Shown here piece by piece: positions 26,573-35,352 of a stretch of 64,000 bases of DNA (its first letter is position 1; every line of letters begins with the position of its first letter). The notes beneath the pieces were generated by a model. The model was not told where the DNA came from, ran no database searches, and saw only the letters and a program-made list of their open reading frames with translations. Where the stretch lies: contig VBIW01000045.1 in assembly GCA_005880915.1 (NCBI GenBank), forward strand, positions 18,131-82,130, in the 5' to 3' direction. A program made the position numbers and the translations under genes. The DNA is from Chloroflexota bacterium (GTDB taxonomy: Bacteria > Chloroflexota > Dormibacteria > Dormibacterales > Dormibacteraceae).

Positions 26573-26658
26573 TGGTGTCGGCGAGAGGATTTGAACCTCC
26601 ACGCCCTTTCGGGCACCAGCTCCTAAGGCTGGCGCGTCTGCCATTCCGCCACGCCGAC
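26573..26658 (-). tRNA. tRNA-Leu (anticodon TAG)
   Basis: 86 bases including CCA. The acceptor stem GTCGGCG/CGCCGAC is perfect. The anticodon loop CTTAGGA is closed by CCAGC/GCTGG, giving TAG. A long variable arm (TGCCCGAAAGGGCG) and T arm GGTTCAAATCC are present. Confidence 0.95.
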
Positions 26659-26683
26659 TGACGCAACGATAAGCAACCGCCCG

Positions 26684-28621
26684 TTAGAAGTTCTCGATCT
26701 CCACCGGCTCGATCCCATCCGCCACTTCGAAGCCGAAGATCCTCGACAGGAAGTACAGCTCGCCCTCGAAGGCGCGGCGGATGTTCCTGGCCTGCCGAAA
26801 CCCGTGCTGCTCACCCTCGAAGGCGACATAGGCGTAGGGCAGCCCTTTGGTCTTACACACCTCGACAAAGGTCTCGGCCTGGCTCGGCGGGACGATCTTG
26901 TCCTCGAGTCCCTGGAACAGGATCACCGGACATTTCAGGTTGTGGGCGAAATAGATCGCGGAGCGGTCCCGATACAGGTCCGCGCGCTCCGGATACGGAC
27001 CGATCAACCTGTCGCAATAGTGAGCCTCGAACTTGTGCGTCTCCTTGATGAACAGCTCGAGGTCGCCGATCCCGTAATGGCTCGCGCCCGCGTCATAGAA
27101 ATCGCGCTTGGTGAGCGAAAGCAGGACCGTATAGCCGCCTGCCGATCCGCCAGTGATCGATACGCGGTCGGGGTCCACCAGGCCCTGCTCGACGAGGTGA
27201 CGCGCGGCGTTGATGCAGTCGTCGACGTCGACCACGCCCCACTGTCCGTTCAGCCGCGTGCGGTACGCGCGCCCGTAACCGGCCGACCCGCCGTAGTTCA
27301 CGTCGACCAGCGCGAAACCGCGGCTGGTCCAGTACTGATACTCGAACGGATAGGTCGGACCCGCCGAGCCGGTCGGACCGCCGTGGCAGTGCACGACCAG
27401 CGGCGGCTTCTCACCCTGCGACGCCTCGTAATCGTGGTTGCGCGGCGGGTAGTAGAAAGCGTGCGCGGTCAAACCGTTCTCGGTCGGAAACTCGATCGGC
27501 TTCGGGATGCTGAAGTAGCCCGATTCGATATGCGCCGGGTTGGCCACCCTCACGACCTGTTCGGCCAGCGTGTCGAGGTCGAGCACGAGCACGCGCTCGG
27601 CCAGCGTGGGCGACGTGGCATACATCGCGGCCTTGTTCCCGGACAGCTGGAGGTTGAACAGGGTGCTGTAGAAGAGCTCGATGCGCTGCAGGTGTCCTGT
27701 GTCGAGGTCGATGCGGCCGAGCCTGCTTCCACCTGGCTCCGAGTACAGGCACACGATCTCGTCGGGGCCGTTGAAGTCATACCAGCGCTGGCCGAACTGC
27801 CACTGCGGCGCGCCGAATTCCGCGGCGCGGTGGCACACAGGCTCGTCGCCTTCGCCCCGCGCGCGGTAGATGTTCCACCAGTCGCTGCGGTCCGAGATGA
27901 AGTAGAGCTCGCCTGACGGCGACCACTCCGGCTCGAGCACCGACTCGTTCAGGCCGCCGGCGACCTTGCGCGACGACGTGAGGTTGCCGTCGCGGTCGAG
28001 CTCTCCGATCCAGAGCTCGCTGCCATCCCACGGCATGTTGGGGTGGTTCCACGTCTGCCACGCGATGCGGCTTCCGTCGGGGCTCAGCTTCGGGGAGGCG
28101 TAGAAGTCGTTGCCGGACGCGATGGTGATCGGTTCGCGCCGGCCATCGGCGTCGATGGCGACGATGGTGTTGACCGGCTCACGAGCGCCGGTCGTGTGGT
28201 CCTCGCGGACCGCGATCACGCGACCACGCGGTGTGTCGATGAGCATGTCGGCGTGGCGGATGTCGGCGTCGGGCGTGATGGCGCGCGGCGCGCCGCCGGC
28301 GTCCTGGCGGTAGAGGCGCTGGTCCTTGTAGTTGGTGAAGAAGACCGTCCCGTCTTTGACCGCGAAGTGGCCGCCGCCGTACTCATGGACGCGGCTGCGG
28401 GCGTTGAATCCCTGCGGCGTCACGTCGCTCGTCGTGCCGTCCGCGCTGCGCTTGCACACGACGATCCGCCCCGCCTCGAATGGCCGCAGCTCCGACCAGT
28501 ACAGGTTCTCGCCGTCCCAGCGCAGCATCTGGTTGCGCATCTGCACCGTGCCGTTGAGAAGGAGGTCGGCCGAGATGGGCGAAGCCCAGGAGCCGTAAGG
28601 TGCGGTCTTCTTGCCGCTCAC
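26684..28621 (-). CDS. S9 family prolyl oligopeptidase / acylaminoacyl peptidase
   Basis: 645 residues from GTG 28621. An N-terminal beta-propeller (about 20-380; repeats such as GNDFYASPKLSPDGSRIAW) precedes an alpha/beta-hydrolase domain. The triad is visible: Ser493 in GGSAGGY, Asp574 in GLEDKIVPP and His606 in GEQHGF. No signal peptide, so probably cytoplasmic peptide turnover. It stands alone, followed by tRNA-Leu. Confidence 0.9.
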   Translation of the reverse strand: MSGKKTAPYGSWASPISADLLLNGTVQMRNQMLRWDGENLYWSELRPFEAGRIVVCKRSADGTTSDVTPQGFNARSRVHEYGGGHFAVKDGTVFFTNYKDQRLYRQDAGGAPRAITPDADIRHADMLIDTPRGRVIAVREDHTTGAREPVNTIVAIDADGRREPITIASGNDFYASPKLSPDGSRIAWQTWNHPNMPWDGSELWIGELDRDGNLTSSRKVAGGLNESVLEPEWSPSGELYFISDRSDWWNIYRARGEGDEPVCHRAAEFGAPQWQFGQRWYDFNGPDEIVCLYSEPGGSRLGRIDLDTGHLQRIELFYSTLFNLQLSGNKAAMYATSPTLAERVLVLDLDTLAEQVVRVANPAHIESGYFSIPKPIEFPTENGLTAHAFYYPPRNHDYEASQGEKPPLVVHCHGGPTGSAGPTYPFEYQYWTSRGFALVDVNYGGSAGYGRAYRTRLNGQWGVVDVDDCINAARHLVEQGLVDPDRVSITGGSAGGYTVLLSLTKRDFYDAGASHYGIGDLELFIKETHKFEAHYCDRLIGPYPERADLYRDRSAIYFAHNLKCPVILFQGLEDKIVPPSQAETFVEVCKTKGLPYAYVAFEGEQHGFRQARNIRRAFEGELYFLSRIFGFEVADGIEPVEIENF

Positions 28622-28706
28622 TGAATCAATCGACGCGCTCGCCCGCTACTATCACTGCGGCCACAAACCCAGTGTATTCCGGGCTGGAAAGGTCACCAAA
28701 TAAGGG

Positions 28707-29291
28707 ATGAGGAACGCGCTGCTCGTTGTCGATGTCCAGTCGGACTTCGTGGAAGGCGGCAGCCTGGGGGTCACGGGGGGGCTGGCTGTCGCGGCCATGA
28801 TCGCCCGCCACATCCGGCATTTCAGGTACGAGTACCAGTTCGTCGTGGCGTCCCGGGATTACCACGAGGAAGCGCCCGACCATATCTCGGCCACGCCCGA
28901 CTTCGTCAACACGTGGCCGCCCCACTGCATGGTCGGCACGCCCGGGGCCATGTTCGTGCCCGCGATCCAGAATCTGGTCCGCGAGAAGATGATCCAGGAG
29001 GTCGTGACCAAAGGCCGCCACGCCGCCGCCTATTCGGCGTTCGAGGGGCTCGACCCGCGCGGCCACTACCTGCTCGACGTGCTGAAAGAGAACCGGGTCG
29101 ACCACATCGACGTGTGCGGCATCGCGACCGACTACTGCGTCCGCGCAAGCGCGCTGGACGCGCGGAAAAACCAGTACCAGGTCCGCGTCCTGGTCAACCT
29201 GTGCGCAGCGGTGAAAGAAGAAACGGGCGCCCAGGCCCTGGAAGAGATGAAAGCCGCAGGCGTCCAGCTACAGGCAGCCACAGCGCCTTAG
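28707..29291 (+). CDS. pncA: Nicotinamidase (isochorismatase-like)
   Basis: 194 residues. The catalytic triad is Asp9 (VVDVQSDF), Lys102 (VTKGR) and Cys144 (ATDYCV). Metal ligands Asp51, His53, His59 (RDYHEEAPDHI) and His73 (PPHC) are all present, which singles out nicotinamidase within the isochorismatase-like family. It converts nicotinamide to nicotinate for NAD salvage. It stands alone, divergent from the S9 peptidase. Confidence 0.9.
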   Translation: MRNALLVVDVQSDFVEGGSLGVTGGLAVAAMIARHIRHFRYEYQFVVASRDYHEEAPDHISATPDFVNTWPPHCMVGTPGAMFVPAIQNLVREKMIQEVVTKGRHAAAYSAFEGLDPRGHYLLDVLKENRVDHIDVCGIATDYCVRASALDARKNQYQVRVLVNLCAAVKEETGAQALEEMKAAGVQLQAATAP

Positions 29292-29300
29292 TTCGCGGCT

Positions 29301-29474
29301 TCCTACCGCTTCTTCGCTTATTGAACGGCTCCTCCCCATTTATGGGGAGGTGGCGCGCAGCGCGGGAGGGGCTGTTCCGAACCCCTTCTTACCGCTTCTT
29401 CGCTTATTGAACGGCTCCTCCCCATTTATGGGGAGGTGGCGCGCAGCGCCGGAGGGGCTGTTCCGAACCCCTTC
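29301..29474. repeat. 86-bp tandem duplication: family A repeat plus dodecin 3' end
   Basis: Two copies, with landmark ttgaacggct at 29321 and 29407 (period 86). Each contains CTCCCCATTTATGGGGAG, a short GGCGCGCAGCGC stem and GGAGGGGCTG. Each is preceded by cctaccgcttcttcgct, the last bases of the dodecin gene (stop at 29475). The duplication therefore carried a piece of the dodecin 3' end with it. Confidence 0.9.
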
Positions 29475-29717
29475 CTACCGCTTCTTCGCTCGAGCCCTTG
29501 GCGCTGCTTCCGGGACGTACTTGAACGACACGTTGAGCTTCACCCGGTAGCTCGTTACCTTGCCGTTCTCGATCGTCATGTCCTGTTCGACGACCTCGGC
29601 CACGCGAAGGTCGCGGAGCGACCTGGCCGCGGTCTCCACCGCGTTCTTGGCCGCCGCCTCCCATGACTGGCCGCTGGTCCCAATCAGCTCGGTGACTCGA
29701 TAAACGCTGTCAGCCAT
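29475..29717 (-). CDS. Dodecin (flavin-binding protein)
   Basis: 80 residues from ATG 29717, with AAGGAGGT a few bases upstream. Sequence VYRVTELIGTSGQSWEAAA and NVSFKYV match dodecins, small dodecameric proteins that store or buffer riboflavin/FMN. The Trp in QSWEAA is the flavin-stacking position. The tail is basic (ARAKKR). It is the last gene after the ArsR-VOC-AHSA1 cluster, separated by a hairpin. Confidence 0.9.
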   Translation of the reverse strand: MADSVYRVTELIGTSGQSWEAAAKNAVETAARSLRDLRVAEVVEQDMTIENGKVTSYRVKLNVSFKYVPEAAPRARAKKR

Positions 29718-29750
29718 GACAACCTCCTTTGAACGCCCCTCTCCCTGAAC

Positions 29751-29771
29751 CCTCTCCCCTGTGGGGAGAGG
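29751..29771. repeat. Perfect short palindrome (family C)
   Basis: CCTCTCCCC and GGGGAGAGG form a 9-bp stem with a TGT loop between the AHSA1 stop and the dodecin start. There is no T-run. A second partial CCCTCTCCCT lies just upstream. Confidence 0.6.
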
Positions 29772-29776
29772 GACAA

Positions 29777-30253
29777 CTATTGTCGCGCAGCCAACAGGTG
29801 CGCGAGCTTTTCCAGCTCGCTCTCCCGCCCGAGGGTCGCCATCTTGGTCCAGTGCTCGTCGTGCATCGCGTCGAAGGTCAGGACCATGCGCACGCCGTCC
29901 TCGACCTCGGTGAGGTCGAGCACCGTCTCGACCTGGTAGGGCTCGACGCCCGGGACGAAATCCGCGAGGTCCTTGTAGACCAGGCGGTGTGGCGGATCGA
30001 CCTGCTCGAAAGTGAGCCGCTGCACGGTGAGTAGCGGCATGCCGGCCTGGGTCATGTACTCGATCTGATCCGTTCCGTTCGCGGTCATCTCGTAGACCAG
30101 CTCGCCGCCCGGGCGGAGATCCAGGTCGCGCACCGCGACGCTGAATCCCTCCGGGCCCCACCACGACTCGATCCCATCGCGCGTGGTGCAGAGCTCCCAC
30201 ACATCGTCGATGGACGCGTCGAAGGTGCGCTCGAGCTTGAGCTTAGGCCGCAC
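29777..30253 (-). CDS. SRPBCC (AHSA1/START-like) protein
   Basis: 158 residues. The start LKLERTFDASIDDVWELCTT and the GIESWWGPEGF motif are typical of AHSA1-type polyketide-cyclase/START-like proteins. The ligand is unknown. Its start overlaps the VOC gene by 11 bases. The ArsR-VOC-AHSA1 order is a common conserved set of uncertain role. Confidence 0.85.
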   Translation of the reverse strand: MRPKLKLERTFDASIDDVWELCTTRDGIESWWGPEGFSVAVRDLDLRPGGELVYEMTANGTDQIEYMTQAGMPLLTVQRLTFEQVDPPHRLVYKDLADFVPGVEPYQVETVLDLTEVEDGVRMVLTFDAMHDEHWTKMATLGRESELEKLAHLLAARQ

Positions 30254-30698
30254 TCGCGTAGGCCTTCTTCAAAGCCGCAATGTCGAGCTTCTTCATCTTC
30301 AACATCGCCTGCAGCGCCGCCGCCGAGTTGCCCGACTTTCCGTCCGACAGCATCTGCATGAGCGCGTTGGGCACGATCTGCCACGAAACGCCGAATTGGT
30401 CCTTGAGCCAACCGCATTGGCCCTCTTCCCCGCCGCCCTCGATCAGCTTGCTCCAGTAGCGGTCAACCTCCTCCTGCGTCTCGCAGTTGACCATCATGGA
30501 GATGCCCTCGGCGAATTTGAAGGTCGGGCCGCCGTCGAACGCGAGGAATTCTCTGCCGTCGAGCTCGAACGTGGCGCCGAGCACCTTGCCCTCATCAGTG
30601 CGCTGGATGCTCAGCACTTTCGAGTTGGGCAGGATGGAGACGTAGAGGTTGATCGCCTCCTCGCAGCGGTCGGCGTAGACGATGCATGGTCGGATCAT
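30243..30698 (-). CDS. VOC family protein (PhnB-like)
   Basis: 151 residues. It begins MIRPCIVYADRCEEAINLYV and contains LDGREFLAFDGGPTFKFAEG and QCGWLKDQFGVSWQIVPNAL, as in PhnB/3-demethylubiquinone methyltransferase-like VOC proteins. Its start overlaps the ArsR stop by 4 bases, indicating an operon. The substrate is not known. Confidence 0.85.
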   Translation of the reverse strand: MIRPCIVYADRCEEAINLYVSILPNSKVLSIQRTDEGKVLGATFELDGREFLAFDGGPTFKFAEGISMMVNCETQEEVDRYWSKLIEGGGEEGQCGWLKDQFGVSWQIVPNALMQMLSDGKSGNSAAALQAMLKMKKLDIAALKKAYASAA

Positions 30699-31030
30699 GG
30701 TCGCTTCTCCTTTCTATCTTTGCTCTTCCGCCGTCTTTCGAGCTCGGCGGCAAACCTGTCGAGACGCCCTTCCCAGATGGTTCGGTACGCGGTGACGAAC
30801 TGCGACAGCTCCTGGAACGGCTCCGGGCGCAGCGCGTACAGACGCCGCCGGCCTTCCGGCCGGACGACTACGAAGTTGGCTTCCTCGAGGATCGCCAGCT
30901 GCCGCGAGACGCCGGGCTGGCCGATGTCGACGACCTCGACCAGCTCGTTGACCGAGCGCTCGCCGCCGCGCAACGCGTCGACGATGCGGCGCCTGGTCGG
31001 GTCGGCCAGGACCTGGAACACATCGGGCAC
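30695..31030 (-). CDS. ArsR family transcriptional regulator
   Basis: 111 residues from GTG 31030. The winged HTH is PDVFQVLADPTRRRIVDAL followed by GQPGVSRQLAILEEANFV and RRRLYALRPEPF. No metal-binding cysteines are visible, so the signal is probably not a metal. It heads the ArsR-VOC-AHSA1 operon; repeated CGACATAT motifs lie just upstream. Confidence 0.9.
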   Translation of the reverse strand: MPDVFQVLADPTRRRIVDALRGGERSVNELVEVVDIGQPGVSRQLAILEEANFVVVRPEGRRRLYALRPEPFQELSQFVTAYRTIWEGRLDRFAAELERRRKSKDRKEKRP

Positions 31031-31032
31031 GC

Positions 31033-31064
31033 CGACATATTACTGCAGCGACATATATCGTGTC
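31033..31064. promoter_or_regulatory. Candidate ArsR operator
   Basis: CGACATAT occurs twice (31033-31040 and 31049-31056), 16 bases apart, and the second copy is part of GACA-N7-TGTC. The stretch is A+T-rich against a G+C-rich background and lies immediately before the arsR start codon. Confidence 0.45.
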
Positions 31065-31076
31065 AACAATATTTCG

Positions 31077-31937
31077 TCAGGAGCGGATCGGAGCGAGCTG
31101 CCTCAGGTCCGGCAGCAACTCGGCGACCTTCTCGCCCAGCTTCTCCGGCTCCTCGCCGCGCAGGTAGATGACCTGCTCGGTTACGCCCAGCTCGAGGAAC
31201 TTGCCGGACAGCTGGAGCAGCTCATCGCGCGAGGCCCCATCCCATCCGAACTGGATGGAGTGGCGGATGTCTTTCGGGTCACGGCCGACGGCGCCGCATG
31301 CCTCATCGAGCATCGCCGTCAGCTCCCCGACCTTTTCCGGATCTCCGCCGGCGATGTTCCACACGTCGGCATGACGGGCGACGAGCCGGAGCACAGTCGG
31401 GCCGGAGCCGCCGATCCAGAGCGGCGGATGCGGCCTCTGCAGCGGCTTGGGGTTGGCGATCGCGTCCTTGAAGTGGTAGTAGCGGCCCTCGAAGGTCGTG
31501 CGCTCCGCGGTGAACAGCGACTTCATGATCTGCAGCGACTCGCTGAGGCGGCCGACGCGGTGGTCCAGGCCCTCGATGCCGTACATCTCATGCTCGATCT
31601 CCGCCCAGGCCGCACCGATGCCGAATTCCAGGCGGCCGCCAGAGAGATGGTCCACCGTGACGGCGAGCTTGGCCAGGAGCGCCGGGTTGCGATAGGTGTT
31701 GCCGGTGACCAGGCAGCCGATGCGGACACGCCTGGTGGCCTGGGCCATCGCGGCCTGGAGCGCCCAGCCCTCGTAGATGGGCCGGTCGGGGCCGCCGGGC
31801 CCGATCGACGCGAGGTGGTCGAAGTCCCACAGGTGGTCGAAGCCCGCCTCGTCGGCGATCCGCCACACGGCGCGCAGCGCCTCGATCGAGATGTCCTGGC
31901 CCGAAGCCTTCAGCCCGAAACGGAGGGGATGCGCCAC
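31077..31937 (-). CDS. LLM class F420-dependent oxidoreductase
   Basis: 286 residues from GTG 31937. The N-terminus LRFGLKASGQD and the motifs WDFDHLA, VRIGCLVTGNTYRNPALLAK and GGRLEFGIGAAW are typical of luciferase-like (TIM-barrel) F420 enzymes. Its start overlaps the stop of the PPOX gene by one base, so the two are coupled; PPOX and LLM proteins often share F420. The reaction is unknown. Confidence 0.85.
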   Translation of the reverse strand: MAHPLRFGLKASGQDISIEALRAVWRIADEAGFDHLWDFDHLASIGPGGPDRPIYEGWALQAAMAQATRRVRIGCLVTGNTYRNPALLAKLAVTVDHLSGGRLEFGIGAAWAEIEHEMYGIEGLDHRVGRLSESLQIMKSLFTAERTTFEGRYYHFKDAIANPKPLQRPHPPLWIGGSGPTVLRLVARHADVWNIAGGDPEKVGELTAMLDEACGAVGRDPKDIRHSIQFGWDGASRDELLQLSGKFLELGVTEQVIYLRGEEPEKLGEKVAELLPDLRQLAPIRS

Positions 31938-32326
31938 TAGTGAAACCTCAGCTTGCGGACTCGGATGGCGAAGGGATAGCGCCTGGAGAACTCCTCCGGT
32001 GTCCACCCGAAGCCCTTGAGGTCGGCTCGGTACTTGCGCACGTAGGCGGGAACCTTGTAGGCAGGTGCCTGCGACTTCGAGAGCGTCGCTTCGCCTGCGA
32101 CGCGGACGACGACGTCGCCGTTCTCGTCCGTGTTCGTGTGAAGCTCGACATGGGGGTTGGACCGGATGTGCCGCACCTTGATCCCAGGCTGCGCATATAT
32201 AAGGAATGACCTGCCGTCCCACAGGAACCAGACCGGGACGGCCTGGGGCCGGCGATCCCGGCCCGCGGTGACGAGCCAGATCACCGCCGCCCGCTTCAGC
32301 CTCGAATCGACTTGTCGGCTCGGCAC
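31937..32326 (-). CDS. PPOX class F420-dependent oxidoreductase
   Basis: 129 residues of the pyridoxamine-phosphate-oxidase-like split barrel: RAAVIWLVTAGRDRRPQAVP, FLIYAQPGIKVRHIRSNPHV and VVVRVAGEATL. Members of this small subgroup use F420. It follows the phosphoesterase gene by 10 bases and is coupled to the LLM gene. Confidence 0.85.
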   Translation of the reverse strand: MPSRQVDSRLKRAAVIWLVTAGRDRRPQAVPVWFLWDGRSFLIYAQPGIKVRHIRSNPHVELHTNTDENGDVVVRVAGEATLSKSQAPAYKVPAYVRKYRADLKGFGWTPEEFSRRYPFAIRVRKLRFH

Positions 32327-32336
32327 GACTTCTAGG

Positions 32337-33545
32337 TTAGAAGGTGAAGCACTCCATCAAGTTGCCGATGCTCGGGTTGGCATCGCGCGGCGGCGCGGGC
32401 GGGCCGACCGGGCCGGTGGCAGCTTGATAGTTGCCTCCGCTCGGCGTGCCTGCATCGAAGAGGTGGTTCGCCGATGCGAGGGTGGGCAGGTTGTAAACGG
32501 CCTCGATGAACTTCAGCGTCGACGTGTGCTCGTACACGGTCGGCTCGAGGTGCGCGGGTTTGGCAAAGGGCGAGATGATCCAGGTCGGCACGCGGATGCC
32601 GAGCCCGAACGCATCGACCTGCGGCGGCCGTGCGTGGTCGAAGTAACCTCCGGCCTCGTCGTAGGTGTGAATGTAGGCAGAGGTCGCCCAGGCCGACGAG
32701 TTGCGCAGCCCGTCGACCAGCTCCTGAACGATCCCCATCCCGACCGAGATGTCCGCTGGTGGATGTTCATCCCAGCCGCGCGCGAAGCTTGGAATGATCC
32801 ACGAGACATTGGGCAGCGTGCCCTGGTTCAGGTCGGTGAAGAAGTCCTGCTTGTTCGCGTGAGCCCGCATGTCGTGCGCGAACCGCTTCCAGAAAAAGAA
32901 GACGTTGTCGGTGTTGCCGAACGGAACGCTGTCCATCCCGACGTTGTAGACCTTCCAGGTGATGTGGGCGTCGTCGAGCAGGTCGAGGATGATCGGGTAG
33001 TCGAAGACGCCGTAGCCCCACACGCCGTTGGTCGTGATCCCGCCGGACGTGCCGGCCGCGGTGTAGAAGCGGTTGGGCCAGGTCGGGCCGAGCTGCGAGC
33101 AGAAGTAGTTCGTGCACAGGGTCGACGTGTCGTGGAGGCTGTAGTAGAAGGGGAGGTCGCCGGCGGTGTAGTACCCCATGCAGTTGATGCCGTCGGTCGT
33201 GTAGAAGCCGTCCATCGCACCGCCGTCGTACTCCGCGTGGGTGGCCGACCAGCTGTGGCCGATGTCCGGTGTCGTGAGACTGGTGAAGTGATACGGCGCG
33301 ACAGTTCCGCCTTTTCCGTCCGGCTGCGTGTAGCCGGCGGGCACGCCGTACCGACCGGCGAATGAGGAGAAGCCGTAGTAGTGGTCGAAGGAGCGGTTCT
33401 CCTGGAGGTCGACGATGACGTGCTGGAGTGGGATGCGACCCTTGAGGAAGCTCGCGGCCGCGCCGGGCACGATCGGCGTGACCAGGCTCGCGAGTCCAAG
33501 CGCACCGGCGCCTTTGAGGAACGTGCGGCGATCGATCTGCGACAT
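32337..33545 (-). CDS. Tat-exported phosphoesterase (phospholipase C/acid phosphatase family)
   Basis: 402 residues. The twin-arginine signal [14 protein letters not shown] is followed by the family motifs [44 protein letters not shown] and [12 protein letters not shown]. These enzymes hydrolyse phosphodiester or phosphomonoester bonds outside the membrane using a Glu/Asp/His metal site. The substrate cannot be told. It is divergent from msrB. Confidence 0.85.
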   Translation of the reverse strand: MSQIDRRTFLKGAGALGLASLVTPIVPGAAASFLKGRIPLQHVIVDLQENRSFDHYYGFSSFAGRYGVPAGYTQPDGKGGTVAPYHFTSLTTPDIGHSWSATHAEYDGGAMDGFYTTDGINCMGYYTAGDLPFYYSLHDTSTLCTNYFCSQLGPTWPNRFYTAAGTSGGITTNGVWGYGVFDYPIILDLLDDAHITWKVYNVGMDSVPFGNTDNVFFFWKRFAHDMRAHANKQDFFTDLNQGTLPNVSWIIPSFARGWDEHPPADISVGMGIVQELVDGLRNSSAWATSAYIHTYDEAGGYFDHARPPQVDAFGLGIRVPTWIISPFAKPAHLEPTVYEHTSTLKFIEAVYNLPTLASANHLFDAGTPSGGNYQAATGPVGPPAPPRDANPSIGNLMECFTF

Positions 33546-33599
33546 CTCTTCACCCCCCGAGATGGTTTGGCCGTCGGGACCTCAGGGCAAATTAGCACT

Positions 33600-33989
33600 G
33601 TGAAGACAAAGACGGAGGCGGACTGGAAGCGCGACCTGACGCCAACGCAGTACCACGTCCTGCGCGAGAAGGGCACCGAGCGACCCTTCACCGGTGAGTA
33701 CTGGGACACCAAGACTCCGGGCGCGTACCTGTGCGCCGGTTGTGGGGCCAAGCTGTTCGAGTCGGAGACGAAGTTCGACGCACACTGCGGCTGGCCGAGC
33801 TTCTACGCCCCGGCGGATGGCGCGCCCATCGAAGAGACGACGGACGACTCGCTTTTCATGGTCCGGACCGAGGTCAACTGCGCGAACTGCGGCGGGCACC
33901 TGGGCCACGTCTTCGACGACGGCCCGAACCCCACAGGCCTGCGCTACTGCATCAACAGCGCGTCAATCAAGCTGGACCCGAAACCGTAA
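33600..33989 (+). CDS. msrB: Peptide-methionine (R)-S-oxide reductase
   Basis: 129 residues from GTG 33600. Zinc is held by Cys45/Cys48 (CAGC) and Cys94/Cys97 (CANC). The catalytic cysteine is Cys117 (RYCINSAS) and Cys63 (HCGWPSF) can resolve it. It repairs oxidised methionine. The 3' end overlaps the end of the DUF559 gene on the other strand by 23 bases. Confidence 0.95.
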   Translation: MKTKTEADWKRDLTPTQYHVLREKGTERPFTGEYWDTKTPGAYLCAGCGAKLFESETKFDAHCGWPSFYAPADGAPIEETTDDSLFMVRTEVNCANCGGHLGHVFDDGPNPTGLRYCINSASIKLDPKP

Positions 33990-34593
33990 GAGACTGGTCC
34001 TCCCCATTTATGGGGAGGTGGCCTAAAAGGCCGGAGGGGCTGGTCGGGAGAGGGTCCTCCCCATTCATGGGGAGGTGGCCTGAAAGGCCGGAGGGGCTGG
34101 TCGGGAGAGGGTCCTCCCCATTCATGGGGAGGTGGCCTGAAAGGCCGGAGGGGCTGGTCGGGAGAGGGTCCTCCCCATTCATGGGGAGGTGGCCTGAAAG
34201 GCCGGAGGGGCTGGTGGATCTGGAAGGGCGTCGCCCAAACCCAACCTTCTCGCGCTCCTCGAGCTCATAACGAATCGAATCGATTACGCCTTCAACCTCG
34301 TCATCGATGTCATAGACCGGGAACCGGACGACCTTGTACCCCTCGGCTTCCAACCAGGCTTGCCGGCGGACGTCGTACGCGGCCCCCTCATCGCTGTGGC
34401 TCGGGCCATCAATCTCAATTACGAGTTTCGCTGCGGGACAGTAGAAGTCGACGTAATACGGTCCGATAGGCTGCTGGCGCCGGAATTTCCATCCGTCGAG
34501 CTTTCGACCTCGCAGACGAATCCAGACCCGCAGTTCTGTCCCGCTCATCGAGGTTCGCAGTCGTCGCGAAGCGGCCGTTCGGAGCGAGCGCAT
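33967..34593 (-). CDS. DUF559 endonuclease-like protein with repeat-encoded tail
   Basis: About 208 residues from ATG 34593 (a GTG at 34623 is possible). Residues up to about 115 form a DUF559 domain of the Vsr/PD-(D/E)XK group: [73 protein letters not shown]. The remaining about 85 residues are four 19-residue repeats ([19 protein letters not shown]) translated from the intergenic repeat array. The reading frame crosses the whole array and stops inside the msrB 3' end. The DUF559 part looks genuine; whether the tail is made or tolerated is unknown. Confidence 0.75.
   Translation of the reverse strand: MRSLRTAASRRLRTSMSGTELRVWIRLRGRKLDGWKFRRQQPIGPYYVDFYCPAAKLVIEIDGPSHSDEGAAYDVRRQAWLEAEGYKVVRFPVYDIDDEVEGVIDSIRYELEEREKVGFGRRPSRSTSPSGLSGHLPMNGEDPLPTSPSGLSGHLPMNGEDPLPTSPSGLSGHLPMNGEDPLPTSPSGLLGHLPINGEDQSLTVSGPA
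33996..34217 (+). repeat. 57-bp tandem repeat array, four copies (family A)
   Basis: Copies start at 33998, 34055, 34112 and 34169, an exact period of 57. Each has CTCCCCATTCATGGGGAG (the first has ATTTAT), GGCCTGAAAGGCC and GGAGGGGCTGG. Because 57 is a multiple of three, the array is open on the minus strand as part of the DUF559 gene. Confidence 0.95.
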
Positions 34594-34650
34594 TCCCGAA
34601 CCATCGCTCGCCGCGGGTCGCACTCCAACTCAGGCTGTTAAGGGTTCGCG

Positions 34651-34700
34651 TCAGCCCCTCCGTCGGCTGCGCCGACACCTCCCCATGAATGGGGAGGAGC
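34651..34700 (-). repeat. Family A repeat, inverted, upstream of DUF559
   Basis: Reverse-oriented copy: CAGCCCCTCC, the GTCGGCTGCGCCGAC stem and CTCCCCATGAATGGGGAG. With the array at 33996-34217 it brackets the DUF559 gene by copies in opposite orientation. Confidence 0.85.
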
Positions 34701-34710
34701 CTCCAGCCCG

Positions 34711-35331
34711 TCAGACCCCGACCGGTTCGCGGACCAGGATGATCGTCGTGCGGCCGGGAAAATAGTCCCGCTCCACGATCAGGGTCCGACCGACCTTCAA
34801 CACACCCGGCGCAACATTGTTCCGCGCCTCCTCGTACGGAACGACGTACTCGTGGATGCGGCGGAATGCCGTGTCCAGGTCTGGCACGATCTTCTGGCTG
34901 CCGATCACCAGGATCAGCTTTCCAGCCCCATAGGCGACCGGGCCGATCTGGCTGCCGGTGGCTGACGTGATCACCAGCTGGCCGGCTTCAGTGACCGCGT
35001 GCACGCTGTTGAGCATCACGTCAGGCGCCGCGCCCGCCTTGCGCATCTCGTCGCGCTGCGTGACCCGGTCCATCTTCAACGTCCGCTTGCGCACGAAGTC
35101 GTGGGTCTCGCTCTCCATCAACTCGTCGAACACGCCGATGTCCTCGAACGTCTTCGATTTGCCCGAATGGACCACCGAACCGGCGGGAAGGCGCTTCATG
35201 ACCTCCGCCCGCGCCTCCTTCCCGTCCTGCACGATCAGGACCTCGAAGTTCCGCTCGCGCAGTCGCTCGGCCAGGACCTCCAGGTCCGCCTCGCTCGCGG
35301 GCGCCTCGAAATCAACAGCGTTCATGACCAC
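34711..35331 (-). CDS. LUD domain protein (LutC/YkgG-like)
   Basis: 206 residues from GTG 35331 (ATG 35325 is an alternative), with AAGGAGAAGGA upstream. LUD-domain motifs are LPAGSVVHSGKSKTFEDIG, NSVHAVTEAGQLVITSATGS and VGSQKIVPDLDTAFRRIHEY. LUD proteins act in lactate utilisation, but single-domain members also occur elsewhere. It is divergent from a MarR gene across a perfect inverted repeat, so the MarR protein probably controls it. Confidence 0.8.
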   Translation of the reverse strand: MVMNAVDFEAPASEADLEVLAERLRERNFEVLIVQDGKEARAEVMKRLPAGSVVHSGKSKTFEDIGVFDELMESETHDFVRKRTLKMDRVTQRDEMRKAGAAPDVMLNSVHAVTEAGQLVITSATGSQIGPVAYGAGKLILVIGSQKIVPDLDTAFRRIHEYVVPYEEARNNVAPGVLKVGRTLIVERDYFPGRTTIILVREPVGV

Positions 35332-35352
35332 GTCCAAATCCTTCTCCTTACA

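Noticed and set aside
29751..29771. Rho-independent terminator after AHSA1
   Set aside because: The palindrome is perfect but neither strand has a T-run after it; it matches a repeat-like motif instead.
32157..33365. 402-residue plus-strand frame opposite the phosphoesterase
   Set aside because: It is antisense to a protein with intact family motifs and a Tat signal.
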